A stretch of DNA of 64,000 nt from CAIWHR01 sp963811685. GTDB taxonomy: Bacteria > Pseudomonadota > Gammaproteobacteria > Burkholderiales > Casimicrobiaceae. The notes beneath the pieces are model-generated. The model had not been told where the DNA came from. It was given only the letters and a program-made list of their open reading frames with translations, and made no database searches. The stretch's first letter is position 1. Every line of letters begins with the position of its first letter. The stretch is taken from the NCBI GenBank assembly GCA_963811685.1, contig CAWESK010000021.1, positions 202,556 through 266,555 of the forward strand. The letters are read 5' to 3'. The translations under genes were made by a program, and so were the position numbers. Below, one piece after another: positions 28,227 to 37,847 of the stretch.

Positions 28227-30230
28227 ATGGTCAAACTCACTGTCGCGCTGACGATCGTCACGGTGTGCTGCGCGCTGTCGGCGGCAGCACAGCCGACAAC
28301 CGTCGTTCCGCCGCTCGCATTTCCAGGCCCGTATCCGGTCGCGTGCAGTAACGTGACGCAGGATTTCACTCGTCTTGCCCCGGGCGAAGACGTGCAGGCG
28401 TACTGGGAAGGCGTCGCGCGCGCCGACGGCTCGTCGCGCTACATCACGGACCTCCTGGCGGATGCACCGGACACGCTGATCGCCACGGTGCGGGCTCCCT
28501 CGGACAGCGACGTGTACGGCTCGTTCGCCGGGCAAAACGTTCCCTACGTCATCATCGTCTGCTACCCGACCGCGGCGGACAACGCGCGGCCCGATTACCC
28601 GCTGCCGAACGGGAAATCGGTGCCGCACATGCAGCGCGGGGCCGAAGCCCCGCTGTGGCCCGATGCGACGACGCGGTTTCCGGTGCTCTTGTTCTCGCAT
28701 GGCTACCTCGGCAGCCCGACGTCGAACGACTATATCGACGCGCTGGCGCTGCTCGCGAGCTTCGGGTATGTCGTCGCCGCGCCCTTTCACGGCGACGGCC
28801 GTTTCGGAACGTTGCAGCTCGAAAATCTCACCGACCTGCCGTACCTGATCCTGCATTTGCGCGACTTCCTCGCGATGCAGGCGCTGCGCCCGCTGTCGCT
28901 GTCGGCCACACTCGACTTGCTGTTCGGCGCGCCGCAATGGCGCGACCACCTCGATCCCGTGGAGATCGGGGGCTTCGGCGCGAGTCTCGGCGGCGAATCG
29001 GTGCTGCTGATGGCCGGCGCCGGCCTCACGACATCGCTCGGGTTGTCGTGGACGACGATCACGACGGATCGACGGCTGAAGGCCGCGGTCGGGTACGTCC
29101 CCTATTTCGGGTATCCCGTCTTTCCGGCGTTCGGGCGCGGCGAGCACGGCCTCGACAACGTGGCCCTGCCGTACCTCGCGATCGGCGGTACCGCCGACAC
29201 CACGGCACCGATCGAGGAGACCGCGGTGGGCCTCGAACGCCTGCAGGGTCCGCGCGAGCTGGTCGCGCTCACCGGCGTCAAGCACGGCTTCGATGTCACG
29301 TCGGCGCCCGACATCTTCACGTGGTCGCTCACGTTCCTCGATGCCGAAGTGCGCGGCGATCTGGCTGCGCGGCAGCGCCTTTCGCAGATGGCGAGCGTCG
29401 CGGGCGGCGGCGACGATCACGTGCTGATTCCGTTGCAGGCGGCCGCAGCGGTCAACTACGGAGGCCTGTGGTGGAACGCGCCGGCGGGCTCCGAGTCCGG
29501 CTGGGGAATCAATCTCGTGCACGAAGGCGACATCATCTTCGCGACGTGGTTCACCTACGACGTCAACGGCAAGGCCTGGTGGCTGGCGATGACCGCGAAC
29601 AGGATGGCCGACGGCACGTATGCCGGAACGTTGTATTCAACGCGGGGACCGCCGTTCTCGGCGATGCCGTTCGATCCCGCCGCTGTCGTCGCGACTCCCG
29701 TCGGCACCGGGACGCTGTCGTTCACCGACGCGAACAACGGCGCTTTCGCCTATGTCGTCAACGGCGTCGCCCAGACGAAGACCCTCACCCGCGAGGTCTT
29801 CGGCCCGCTTCCCACGTGCACGTTCGCCTCGCCGATCGATCCGGCGCTCGCTTCCAACTACCAGGATATCTGGTGGGCACAGCCGGCGGGCAGCGAGTCC
29901 GGCTGGGGCGTGAACCTCACGCAACAGGGCAGCATCATCTTCGTCACCTGGTTCACGTACGACGAAACCGGCGCTCCGCTGTGGCTCGCGGCGACGACGA
30001 CGCCAACGTCGCCGATGTCGTTCACCGGCACCCTGTACCGCACCTCCGGCCCGCCGTTCTTCTCGGTGCCGTTCAATCCGGCCAGCGTCACCCTGACACC
30101 CGTCGGCAGCGTGACGATCACCTTCGTCACCGGCAACTCGGCGACGTTTGCCTACACCGTCAACGGCATTTCGCAATCGAAGTCGATCGCGCGCGAAATC
30201 CTCGTGGCCCCAGGGACGCTCTGCCAATGA
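28227..30230 (+). CDS. Secreted alpha/beta hydrolase with two C-terminal SGWG repeats
   Basis: A 667-residue intact protein. The signal peptide ends near residue 21 (ALSAAAQ). Residues 35-390 form an alpha/beta hydrolase like dienelactone hydrolase or PAF acetylhydrolase: oxyanion region LLFSHGYLG, nucleophile S253 in GFGASLGGES, acid D324 in IGGTADTTAP and H353 in GVKHGFD. Then come two repeats of about 115 residues (408-525 and 538-655), each with WWNAPAGSESGWGINL or WWAQPAGSESGWGVNL, a second core ATWFTYD/VTWFTYD, and a GPPF-containing strand. The repeats look like secreted beta-domains of unknown role, perhaps substrate or surface binding. The stop overlaps the TetR start (ATGA). Confidence 0.8.
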   Translation: MVKLTVALTIVTVCCALSAAAQPTTVVPPLAFPGPYPVACSNVTQDFTRLAPGEDVQAYWEGVARADGSSRYITDLLADAPDTLIATVRAPSDSDVYGSFAGQNVPYVIIVCYPTAADNARPDYPLPNGKSVPHMQRGAEAPLWPDATTRFPVLLFSHGYLGSPTSNDYIDALALLASFGYVVAAPFHGDGRFGTLQLENLTDLPYLILHLRDFLAMQALRPLSLSATLDLLFGAPQWRDHLDPVEIGGFGASLGGESVLLMAGAGLTTSLGLSWTTITTDRRLKAAVGYVPYFGYPVFPAFGRGEHGLDNVALPYLAIGGTADTTAPIEETAVGLERLQGPRELVALTGVKHGFDVTSAPDIFTWSLTFLDAEVRGDLAARQRLSQMASVAGGGDDHVLIPLQAAAAVNYGGLWWNAPAGSESGWGINLVHEGDIIFATWFTYDVNGKAWWLAMTANRMADGTYAGTLYSTRGPPFSAMPFDPAAVVATPVGTGTLSFTDANNGAFAYVVNGVAQTKTLTREVFGPLPTCTFASPIDPALASNYQDIWWAQPAGSESGWGVNLTQQGSIIFVTWFTYDETGAPLWLAATTTPTSPMSFTGTLYRTSGPPFFSVPFNPASVTLTPVGSVTITFVTGNSATFAYTVNGISQSKSIAREILVAPGTLCQ

Positions 30231-30916
30231 CAGCCGAAGCGACGTCCGAGGGACTCAAGAGTCTGGCCGCGCGCCCGACCGTGCTTCGCGGCGTGGCCAC
30301 CCGGGGCGCGCTGCTGGACGCAGCGGAGAGCCTGATCGCCGACTACGGTTTTCGCGCGCCGTCGCACCGGATGATCGCGGGGCTCGCCGGCGTTCACGTC
30401 GCACTCGTCAACTATCATTTCAGCAGCAAGGAATTGCTCTTCGAGGCGACGGTGGAGCGGCGGGCGGCACGCCTCGCGGACCTCTGGCGCAATGCGCTGA
30501 ACGCCGTCCGCCTGCAGCCTTCGTTCACCGTCGATGCGGTGCTGTCCGCGTGGTGGCATCCCTTCGGAAATTTCGATCTCGACGACGGCGGATGGCGCAA
30601 CTATCTTTGCGTCGTCGCGAGACTCGCGTCCGCCCCGGACGGCGAGGACTGGCACGCGCGCTTTTTCGGTGCCGTCGATCAGGCCTTTCTCGCTGCGCTG
30701 GCGGATGCGATGCCGGCGGTGACCGCCGAGGACCGGGACGCCGGTTTCCGGTACGCGCGATGCCTGTTCGGCGAAGTCCTTCTGCTTCGCTGCGGCAAGG
30801 CCGGAGGAGTGCGCCGGCCGCAGGGGTTTCGCGAAGACGACGTCCCGCGGCTCATCCAATATCTCAGCAGCGGGCTCGCGGGGCTGCAGCAAGACCTGTC
30901 GGCCGCTGCCGACTGA
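30227..30916 (+). CDS. TetR-family transcriptional regulator
   Basis: A 229-residue protein. The N-terminal HTH reads GALLDAAESLIADYGFRAPSHRMIAGLAGVHVALVNYHFSSKELLF, the classic TetR pattern ending in NYHF-x-SKE. The C-terminal ligand domain fits the TetR_C class with WWHPFGNFDLDDGGWRNYL. The ATG overlaps the stop of the hydrolase gene by 4 bases, so the two are made together; it may well regulate its own operon, though no operator was found upstream of the hydrolase. Confidence 0.88.
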   Translation: MTAEATSEGLKSLAARPTVLRGVATRGALLDAAESLIADYGFRAPSHRMIAGLAGVHVALVNYHFSSKELLFEATVERRAARLADLWRNALNAVRLQPSFTVDAVLSAWWHPFGNFDLDDGGWRNYLCVVARLASAPDGEDWHARFFGAVDQAFLAALADAMPAVTAEDRDAGFRYARCLFGEVLLLRCGKAGGVRRPQGFREDDVPRLIQYLSSGLAGLQQDLSAAAD

Positions 30917-30956
30917 CAACGCAAGCTCGCGCAATTACGTCGGCCGGAGCCTGCAA

Positions 30957-31196
30957 ATGACGACGACGCCCCCCGATGCTGCCAGCACGGCGGACTACAC
31001 GCGGCTCGTCGTGGAGCTCGAGCAGGCCGAGCTCTACGAGCAGCGGCTGCGCGGTCTCATCGTCGCCGTGCGCGACCAACTCGCCAACGGCAATGCGGAA
31101 CGGGCGCTGTCGATGCTGAACGAGGCGCTCAACGAGATCGACAGCGCGACCGACGTTGTGACGCCTGCCTCAACGACGGAAGGAGCGCAACGCTAG
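30957..31196 (+). CDS. Small acidic helical protein, unknown
   Basis: A 79-residue protein starting MTTTPPDAASTADYTRLVVELEQ. The middle (about 14-65) is a predicted amphipathic helix pair rich in E, L and A (AELYEQRLRGLIVAVRDQL, ERALSMLNEALNEID), suggesting a coiled coil. Composition is clearly coding. No family recognised. It follows the TetR gene on the same strand after 40 bases. Confidence 0.6.
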   Translation: MTTTPPDAASTADYTRLVVELEQAELYEQRLRGLIVAVRDQLANGNAERALSMLNEALNEIDSATDVVTPASTTEGAQR

Positions 31197-31229
31197 CGCG
31201 AAGCCTTCGCGCCCGTCGCGCCAAACTCC

Positions 31230-31748
31230 ATGCCTCCTCCGGAATCGCGCCGACGAGCGAAGACGCCTGCGGCGCTGACGGGAGCGCGCAACCCGGGCGT
31301 GCCGGCGAGGAAGCCGTTCGTCGGACCGGCGGGGCACCTGTTGCGACAAGCGCTGGAAGAAGCGGGCATTGCCGCCGGCGACGTCTACATCACCAACGCG
31401 GTGAAGCACTTCAGCTGGGAGCCGCGCGGAACGCGCCGCATCCACAAGACACCGGCGCAACGCGAGATCGCCGCGTGCCACGACTGGCTCGAAGCCGAGA
31501 TCGCCGCGGAGCGCCCGGTGGCAATCGTGGCGCTGGGCGCCACCGCATTGCGCGCCGTGATGGGCCGCAAGATCACCGTGGCCGAGGCACGCGCGAGCTC
31601 GCTTCGCCACGCGGGCGGAGCGCAGGTCCTTGCGACGTATCACCCGTCGGCCGTGCTGCGCGCGCCGGACAAGGAAGCGCAAGCCGAACTTCATCGCACG
31701 CTCGTGGACGACCTGCGGCGCGCGGACCGCGCCACTCGCGGCGTTTGA
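31230..31748 (+). CDS. UdgX-like uracil-DNA-binding protein lacking its N-terminal part
   Basis: A 172-residue protein closely like the UdgX branch of the UDG superfamily: KPFVGPAGHLLRQALEEAG, VYITNAVKHFSWEP, the UdgX R-loop RRIHKTP with its covalent-bond histidine, CHDWLEAEIAAERP, and YHPSAVLRAP. What is missing is the first 50-60 residues with two of the iron-sulfur cysteines and motif A (GEQPGDxED in UdgX); in its place is GARNPGVPARKP, which looks like an eroded version. No ribosome site precedes the ATG. Either the gene is truncated or unseen indels hide the true start. Confidence 0.72.
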   Translation: MPPPESRRRAKTPAALTGARNPGVPARKPFVGPAGHLLRQALEEAGIAAGDVYITNAVKHFSWEPRGTRRIHKTPAQREIAACHDWLEAEIAAERPVAIVALGATALRAVMGRKITVAEARASSLRHAGGAQVLATYHPSAVLRAPDKEAQAELHRTLVDDLRRADRATRGV

Positions 31749-31763
31749 CGTCCGCGGTCGACG

Positions 31764-31829
31764 TCAGCCGCCGGTCGTTTCGCCGCCCATCACCTGCAGC
31801 ACGGTGCCGTGATGTACGAGAGTCGGCAT
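31764..31829 (-). pseudogene. Possible C-terminal scrap of a short-chain dehydrogenase
   Basis: Twenty-one codons on the minus strand read LVHHGTVLQVMGGETTGG then a stop, which resembles the last strand and tail of SDR proteins (GxVxxVxGGxxxG). No further SDR homology continues upstream in any frame. The rest of the 327-bp gap between the UdgX-like gene and the receiver gene (31749-32075) shows no gene. The match is short and could be chance. Confidence 0.25.
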
Positions 31830-32075
31830 TGGAGGCGGGCGCGGCTCGCCAACTCGACGGCGTGACTCACCGCCCCGGATCGACGACCCGAGGCAAACAA
31901 TAGGCGCGGCGCTGCGGTACGATAATGAGTGCGCCCCCGATTCCGAAGTCGGTCGCGCTGCGACGCCATCGTCGCGCTTCGGCCATTGGCGGTAAGATGA
32001 CGCGACCGACGAAATGACCGACAAAGCGGCACGACGCGAAGCAAGTCGCCGCGCGGCGCGGAGAGGGACATTCGA

Positions 32076-32438
32076 ATGAAAGCCCGGGTGCTGGTGGTCG
32101 AAGACGATCCCGCGAATCGCGAGATGCTTTGCGCTTTGCTCGCGCAAATGGGCCACAGTCCCGTTCCCGTCGAGGATGGCGACGACGCATTGCGCCTGCT
32201 GTCGACGCCGGAGGAATTCGACGTCATCATTTCCGATGTCGTGATGCCGGGGATGAGCGGGATCGATTTCACGCGTCGCGCGCGGGCTGCTCGGCCGGGC
32301 GTGCCGATCGTCCTCATCACGGGAGACGCCGACGTGCTGGAGTCGGTGCTCGCGAGTGGCGGCGTTGCGCTGCTCAAGCCCTACTCGACCGACCGCCTCC
32401 GCGACGTGCTCGACGAGGCGCTGGAAGCACGCGCCTGA
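32076..32438 (+). CDS. Stand-alone response-regulator receiver protein
   Basis: A 120-residue CheY-like protein with no output domain. The acidic pocket is in VLVVEDDPANREML, the phospho-acceptor is D54 in DVIISDVVMPGMSG, the switch Thr is T82 (VLITGDA) and the lysine K101 (LLKPYS). A GAGAGGGA ribosome site precedes the ATG. No histidine kinase is nearby, so the partner is unknown; it may relay to a hybrid kinase elsewhere. Confidence 0.9.
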   Translation: MKARVLVVEDDPANREMLCALLAQMGHSPVPVEDGDDALRLLSTPEEFDVIISDVVMPGMSGIDFTRRARAARPGVPIVLITGDADVLESVLASGGVALLKPYSTDRLRDVLDEALEARA

Positions 32439-32484
32439 CCCCTCATCGAGCGCTTGATTCGGCGGGCGCCGCCTAGTCCGCTGT

Positions 32485-32796
32485 TTAGTCGTTAGCCGCT
32501 ACGCGCGATGGGGCGGACCCCCTTGGCATCGGGCGGCCGCGCTCGCTCGAATCGGCGCGCGTGTTGATCCGCAGCCGCCGTGCGTCGTTCTCGACGCGGA
32601 ACGCGTTCCAGGGGACCATCACCCGCTGGTCGGAGTAGCGCGGCTCGTTCATCGCGATGAAGACGTGCGTGATCTGCCCCGACGCGATGTCGAAGACGAT
32701 ATCGTGCAACTCGCCGATCCTCCGTCCTTCGAGGTCGACAATGTCGCAACCCAGCAGGCTGTCGACGCCTACGCGGCCCCTGTTCGCCGTGCCCAT
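32485..32796 (-). CDS. PRC-barrel domain protein
   Basis: A 103-residue protein: DSLLGCDIVDLEGRRIGELHDIVFDIASGQITHVFIAM is a typical PRC-barrel, followed by YSDQRVMVPWNAFRV and a basic tail. Such small proteins in beta- and gammaproteobacteria are stress-linked and of unknown biochemistry. It starts MGTANRGRVGV at 32796. Convergent with the receiver gene and upstream of nothing on its strand. Confidence 0.85.
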   Translation of the reverse strand: MGTANRGRVGVDSLLGCDIVDLEGRRIGELHDIVFDIASGQITHVFIAMNEPRYSDQRVMVPWNAFRVENDARRLRINTRADSSERGRPMPRGSAPSRVAAND

Positions 32797-32947
32797 GGTT
32801 CATCTCCCGTCCGCAACCGACGACTGCCCTGACACTGTCGCCGCTCCCGCGACGAGCCGCAATCCGGAGGCCGCTGACAAGGATGTAGGACGGTTCCGAC
32901 GGACGCGCGAGTTGCGCGCGTACGCTCTGCGCGCCGCGAGCGGATTG

Positions 32948-35900
32948 TCAGCGAACCGTCGCCAGCAACGGGGCGCCGGCGCGGCGCCGGATCAGCATGT
33001 CCTCGGCGATCCGCATCGACTCGATGTCGATTCGATCGAGCCATTGCAGCTCGCCGCCGACCAGCGCGCCCACAGCGGAACCGTCGCGGTAGAGGATTCG
33101 ATTTCCCGTCAGTGCGGCGATCTTGCTGCCGGGCAGCAGAGTGCCGACGAGGTTGAGCGGATCGGCGCCGCTGACCGCGACCCAATCGCCGGTCAGCGGC
33201 GCCCGCCGCGTGTCGCGCAGCGTCTTGCACGGCCTCCGGCAGCGCGAATTGCTCGCCGGACACGCTCGCGACGAAGCGCCCGCCGCGAATCTCGCCGCGC
33301 GCTTCCAGGCGGCGCAACACGCGCAGCAGGTCGCGCCACGGAGGCAGCCAGCCCGCCTCGCGCTGCAGCATCCGCCAGAACACGACGCCGTAGCGCCGCA
33401 GCAAAGCACGCACGACGTGCTCGCAGGATTCCGCGTCCGCCTCCAAGTCGCCACGCGGGGGCGCGCCGGACGGCGTTTCCCGCCGCCGCAGCGACCAGCG
33501 CCCGGCCTCCTCGATGCCCGACAGTGCGCGGCGGTGGCGGCGGCCGCCGCCGAAGGGCGCGCGCTTTTCGGACGGGGTGAGCAACGCTCGCAATCCCGCG
33601 AAGCTGTCCGCGGTCGCGATGCCGAACGCGACCAGCTCGGCGAGCGCTTCCTCGACCTGCGTGCGCAGGAGGCCGGTGCCTTCGACGATCTCGTCGTAGA
33701 ACGATGCGCCGTGAAGCCGCAGGTGCTCGATCACCCGTTGCGCCCGCGCGCTCACGTTCACCGCGGCGGCGGGGGTCGCGGGCGCGACGCGATGCCAGGC
33801 GGCGGCGGCACGCCGCGGCAGCAGCGCGACCGGCGTGGTGCGAATGGGACCGGCATGACCGGTCGCCGCGGCGGCCGGCGGCGTCAAGCGCGCCCAGACC
33901 GCGCGTCCGGACAGGCACAAGTCGTCGAGCCACGTCATGTCGTAGCCTTCGAGACGCGCCGGCAGCATCTCCGTTTCCCAGGCCGCGACCGGCGCCTCGA
34001 AGCCCTGCAGCTGACTGATCACCGCGTCGAGCGCGTCCGGCCCTTCGCGGCGGTCGTTGGGCAGGAGGTGCTGCCAGCGGAACAGAAACCGCATGAAATC
34101 CTGCGTGCTGACGGGCTCGATCTCCTGCCGCAGCCGCTGCACCGTGTAGCGATGGATCCGCGCGAGCAGCGCGCGATCGCACCATTCCCGCGCGCCCGCC
34201 GACGTGAATGCGCCCGCCATGGCGACGCCCTCCGCCGCGAGCGCCGCCAGCGCCGCGTCGACGTCGGCAACCGGCACGCCCAGCGAGGCTGCGATCGATT
34301 CGCTCGTGACGGGTCCCGATCCCTCGAGGCGCGAACGCACGATGTCGGCGAGCGCGGCTTCGCGCGTCCACGTGCGGCGGGCGAATTCCTCCGGCGCGTC
34401 GATCGCCGGCCTCAGCGTCGCTTGCGGGAAGACGATCTGCACTTGCGGCAACCGCTCCGCCGCGACCCACAAGTCGCGATCGCTGCCGCGCTCGACGTCG
34501 TGAACGGACACCCGCGTCGCGCGGCGCTGCCGGGCGAGCTCGTCGAGATAGCCCTGCCACGCGGCAACACGCGAGGCTTCGGCCGGCGTGATGAATGCAA
34601 GCCCCAGCAGCGCGTCGTGCAGTTCATCGGCATTGGCGGCCTCCGGCCACGCTTCCGCGCGCACGCGCTCGATCGCCGCCGACATCGAGCTGGCCGAGCG
34701 TGGCCGCCGATGCCTCGTCCAGCCAGCGGCGTCCCATCACCGCCTGCGTGCGGCGCTCCTCGAGCGGCGCATCGTCGAGATAGGCATAGGGACGCGCCGT
34801 GAGGATTTCCAGCGCGAGCGGCGACGGCGATGACAAGTCGCGCGCGATGACGTCGATGCGACCGCTCTCGATCCCGCGCAGCAGCCGTTCGAGGCCGTCG
34901 ATGTCCATCGCTTCGTGCAGGCAGTCGTGCACCGTCTGCCGGACGAGCGGGTGGTCCGGGATCTCGCGATCCCCGACGATGTTCTCGGCGCATGCGATCT
35001 GATCGGGGAACACCGCCGCCATCAGGTCCTCGGCGCGCATCCGCTGCAGCGGCGCGGGCACTTTCTTGCCGCCGCGAAAGCGCGGCAGCGCGAGCGCGAT
35101 CCCGGCGATCCAGCGCCAGCGCGCGGTGAACATCGGCGCGTCGAGCATCGCCTGGACCAGCAGCGTCGCGCACCGAGTTCGAGTGCAGGTAGCGGGCGAC
35201 CGCCGCGAGCTCGAAGCTGTGGCTCGTCGACAGCGACAGCACGATCGCGTCTTCGGTCGCCGCCGCCTGGAGCTCGAAGTTGAACTTGATGCAAAAGCGC
35301 TTGCGCAGCGCGAGTCCCCACGCGCGGTTGATCCGGCTGCCGAAGGGCGAGTGAATGACGAGCTGCATGCCGCCGCGACTCGTCGAAGAACCGCTCGAGC
35401 ACGATCCGTCGCCTGCGTGGGCACCGTGCCGAGCGCCGCGCGCGCGACGGCGAGATAATCGACCAGCTGCGCCGCGGCGCCCTCGGCGATCCCGGGATCG
35501 ACGGCGAGACGCGCGACGGCGGACGCCTGATCGCCTCCTTCGTCGATGCGGGCGATCACCTCTTCGCGCAGACGCGACACCGCCTGCGAGAGCTCGTCGG
35601 TGCGGCCCGGCGCTTCGCCGAGCCAGAAGGGAATCGTCGGCGCCTGACCGTGCGCATCCTCGACGCGCACGCGGCCCGCCTCGACGCGCCGGATCCGATA
35701 CGACGTGTTGCCGAGCTGGAAGATGTCGCCCGCGAGGCTCTCGACGGCGAAATCCTCGTTGACCGTGCCGACGAGCTGGTTCGCGGGCTCCAGCATGACG
35801 TCGTAGTCCGCGTTGTCCGGGATCGCGCCGCCGGACGTGAGCGCCGTGAGCCGCGCGCCGCGCCGGCCGCGCAGCACGCCGTTGACGGCATCGCGGTGGA

Positions 35901-37329
35901 TATACGCCGCGCGATGACCGCGACGCGTCGTATAGCCTTCGGCCAGCATGCGCACGACGTCCAGGAATTCTTCGCGCGTGAGCTCCGCATAGGGATACGC
36001 GCCGCGGACGAGATCGAACAATGCCGCCTCGGTCCATTCGGCGGCGGCGACCTCGGCGACGATCTGCTGCGCGAGCACGTCGAGCGGGTTGCGCGGGATC
36101 GCCAGCCGATCGAGCTCGCCGCGCTTGACGGCGTCGAGCAGCGCCGCGCACTCGACGAGCTCGTCGCGCGACAGCGGGAAGAGGCGCGCCTTGGGCACGC
36201 CGCCGACCTGGTGGCTCGCCCGGCCCGCGCGCTGCAGGAACGTCGCGATGGAGCGCGGCGACCCCAGCTGGCACACGAGGTCGACGTCGCCGATGTCGAT
36301 GCCGAGCTCGAGCGACGCCGTGGCGACGAGCACCTTGAGCTCGCCGTTCTTCAGGCGCTGCTCGGCCTTGAGGCGCAGCTCCTTCGCCATGCTGCCGTGG
36401 TGCGACATCACGTGCTCGACGCCGATGAGCTCGGACAGATGGCGCGCCGCGCGCTCCGCCATGCGCCGCGTGTTGACGAAGATGAGCGTCGTCCGGTGCT
36501 CGCGCACGAGATGCGCGAGGCGCAGGTAGACCTGCTCCCAGACCTCGTGCGACATCACCGCTTCGAGCGGCGACGACGGGCACCTCCAGCGCGAGATCGC
36601 GATGCCGCACGTGGCCCGCGTCGACGATCGCGCACTGCCGTGCCTTCGGCGCGCGGCCGCCGATAGCGGATCCCCCGACCAGGAAGCGCGCGATGTCATC
36701 GATCGGCTTTTGCGTCGCGGACAGCCCGATCCGCGCCGGCGGACTCGCGGTCAGCGCAGTCGAGCCGCTCGAGCGACAGCGCGAGATGGCTGCCGCGCTT
36801 GTTGCCGGCCAGCGCGTGGATTTCGTCGACGATCACCGTGCGCGTCGTCGCGAGCATCTTGCGGCCGGACTCGGAGCCGAGCAGCACGTAGAGCGACTCG
36901 GGCGTCGTCACGACGATGTGCGGCGGGCGCTTGCGCATGCCCGCGCGCTCCGCCTGCGGCGTGTCGCCGGTGCGCACGAGCGTGCGGATGTCGACGTCGG
37001 GCAGCCCGAGCGCCTCCAGCTCGCGCCGGATGCCGGCGAGCGGGACGGCGAGATTGCGCTGGATGTCGTTGGACAGCGCCTTCAGCGGCGAGACGTAGAC
37101 GACGAGCGTCTCGTCCGGCAGCGGCGCCTTGACCCCTTGCCGAACGAGGTCGTCGATCGCGGAGAGAAACGCCGCGAGCGTCTTGCCCGATCCCGTCGGG
37201 CGCGGCGACGAGGACGTTTTGCCCGCGCTTGATCAGCGGCCACGCCTGCGCCTGCGGGACCGTCGGCGCCGTGAAGTGCCGGTTGAACCACTGTGCAACG
37301 GCGGGATGGAACTGCGCGGCGTTGCTCAT
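32948..37329 (-). CDS. lhr: Full-length Lhr superfamily 2 helicase, about seven frameshifts
   Basis: About 1,460 codons, matching the long Lhr of E. coli (1,538) rather than the short Lhr core. The start MSNAAQFHPAVAQWFNRHF leads to VLVAAP (Walker A, damaged by a shift), DEIHALAGNKRGSHLALSLERL (DEAH box and motif Ib), GLSATQKPIDD, LIFVNTRRMAERAARHLSELI, LVATASLELGIDIGDVDLVCQLGSP and QRAGRASH. The Lhr winged-helix and beta-barrel region follows, then a long C-terminal domain ending IRRRAGAPLLATVR. Shifts lie near 37205, 36740, 36570, 35385, 35170, 34690 and 33225; between them codons stay conserved. Lhr unwinds DNA:RNA and branched DNA in repair, and the E. coli C-terminal region is reported to excise uracil, which is notable beside the UdgX-like gene. 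Confidence 0.85.
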
Positions 37330-37554
37330 CGATCGAATTCGTCCTTGAAGCGATGGGAGATGGGGACTCGCCTGCGCGGAGGCAAGCGACCGGCGCATCT
37401 CCATTTTCGCACTCAATGGCGGCCCGCGCATCAGGGGCATGCCGGAGGTCGGCTGACGTCTTTATCAGCCTTTCGCCTAGCTGCAACCCGCTCGCGCGTG
37501 GGCTAAGTTGGCCGTGGCCCCGGGAAATGGCCCTATTCGTGAAGGAGATTGCAG

Positions 37555-37728
37555 ATGGCAGCCTACGGCAAGAAAGCGCAGTCGAAGGTGGAGAAGACGA
37601 TGCACGAGCGCAAGCACGGTACGCTGCGCAGCGGCTCCGGCAAGAAGGTGACGAGCAAGAAGCAGGCAATCGCGATCGGGCTTTCCGAAGCGCGCAAGGC
37701 GGGCGCGAAGGTGCCGAAGAAGAAATAG
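37555..37728 (+). CDS. DUF6496 small lysine-rich protein
   Basis: A 57-residue protein read directly from the sequence: MAAYGKKAQSKVEKTMHE, a core RKHGTLRSGSGKKVTSKKQ, then AIAIGLSEARKAGAKVPKKK. It has the G-K-V-T-S-x-K-Q-A-I-A-I-x-L-S-E-A-R signature of the DUF6496 family. AAGGAG sits eight bases before the ATG. The family is common in proteobacteria and is likely a nucleic-acid-associated or stress protein; function unproven. It lies alone between lhr (divergent) and the topoisomerase gene. Confidence 0.85.
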   Translation: MAAYGKKAQSKVEKTMHERKHGTLRSGSGKKVTSKKQAIAIGLSEARKAGAKVPKKK

Positions 37729-37847
37729 GTCCCGGCGTCGGCGAGTGCGCAATGCGACGACTCCCGAGAAGCCTGCGTATGCGCCCCCTTGATCCCGGGG
37801 CGCATTGCTTGTCCGGCCCCGCCATGCTCGGACTCCATTCAGCGCGA

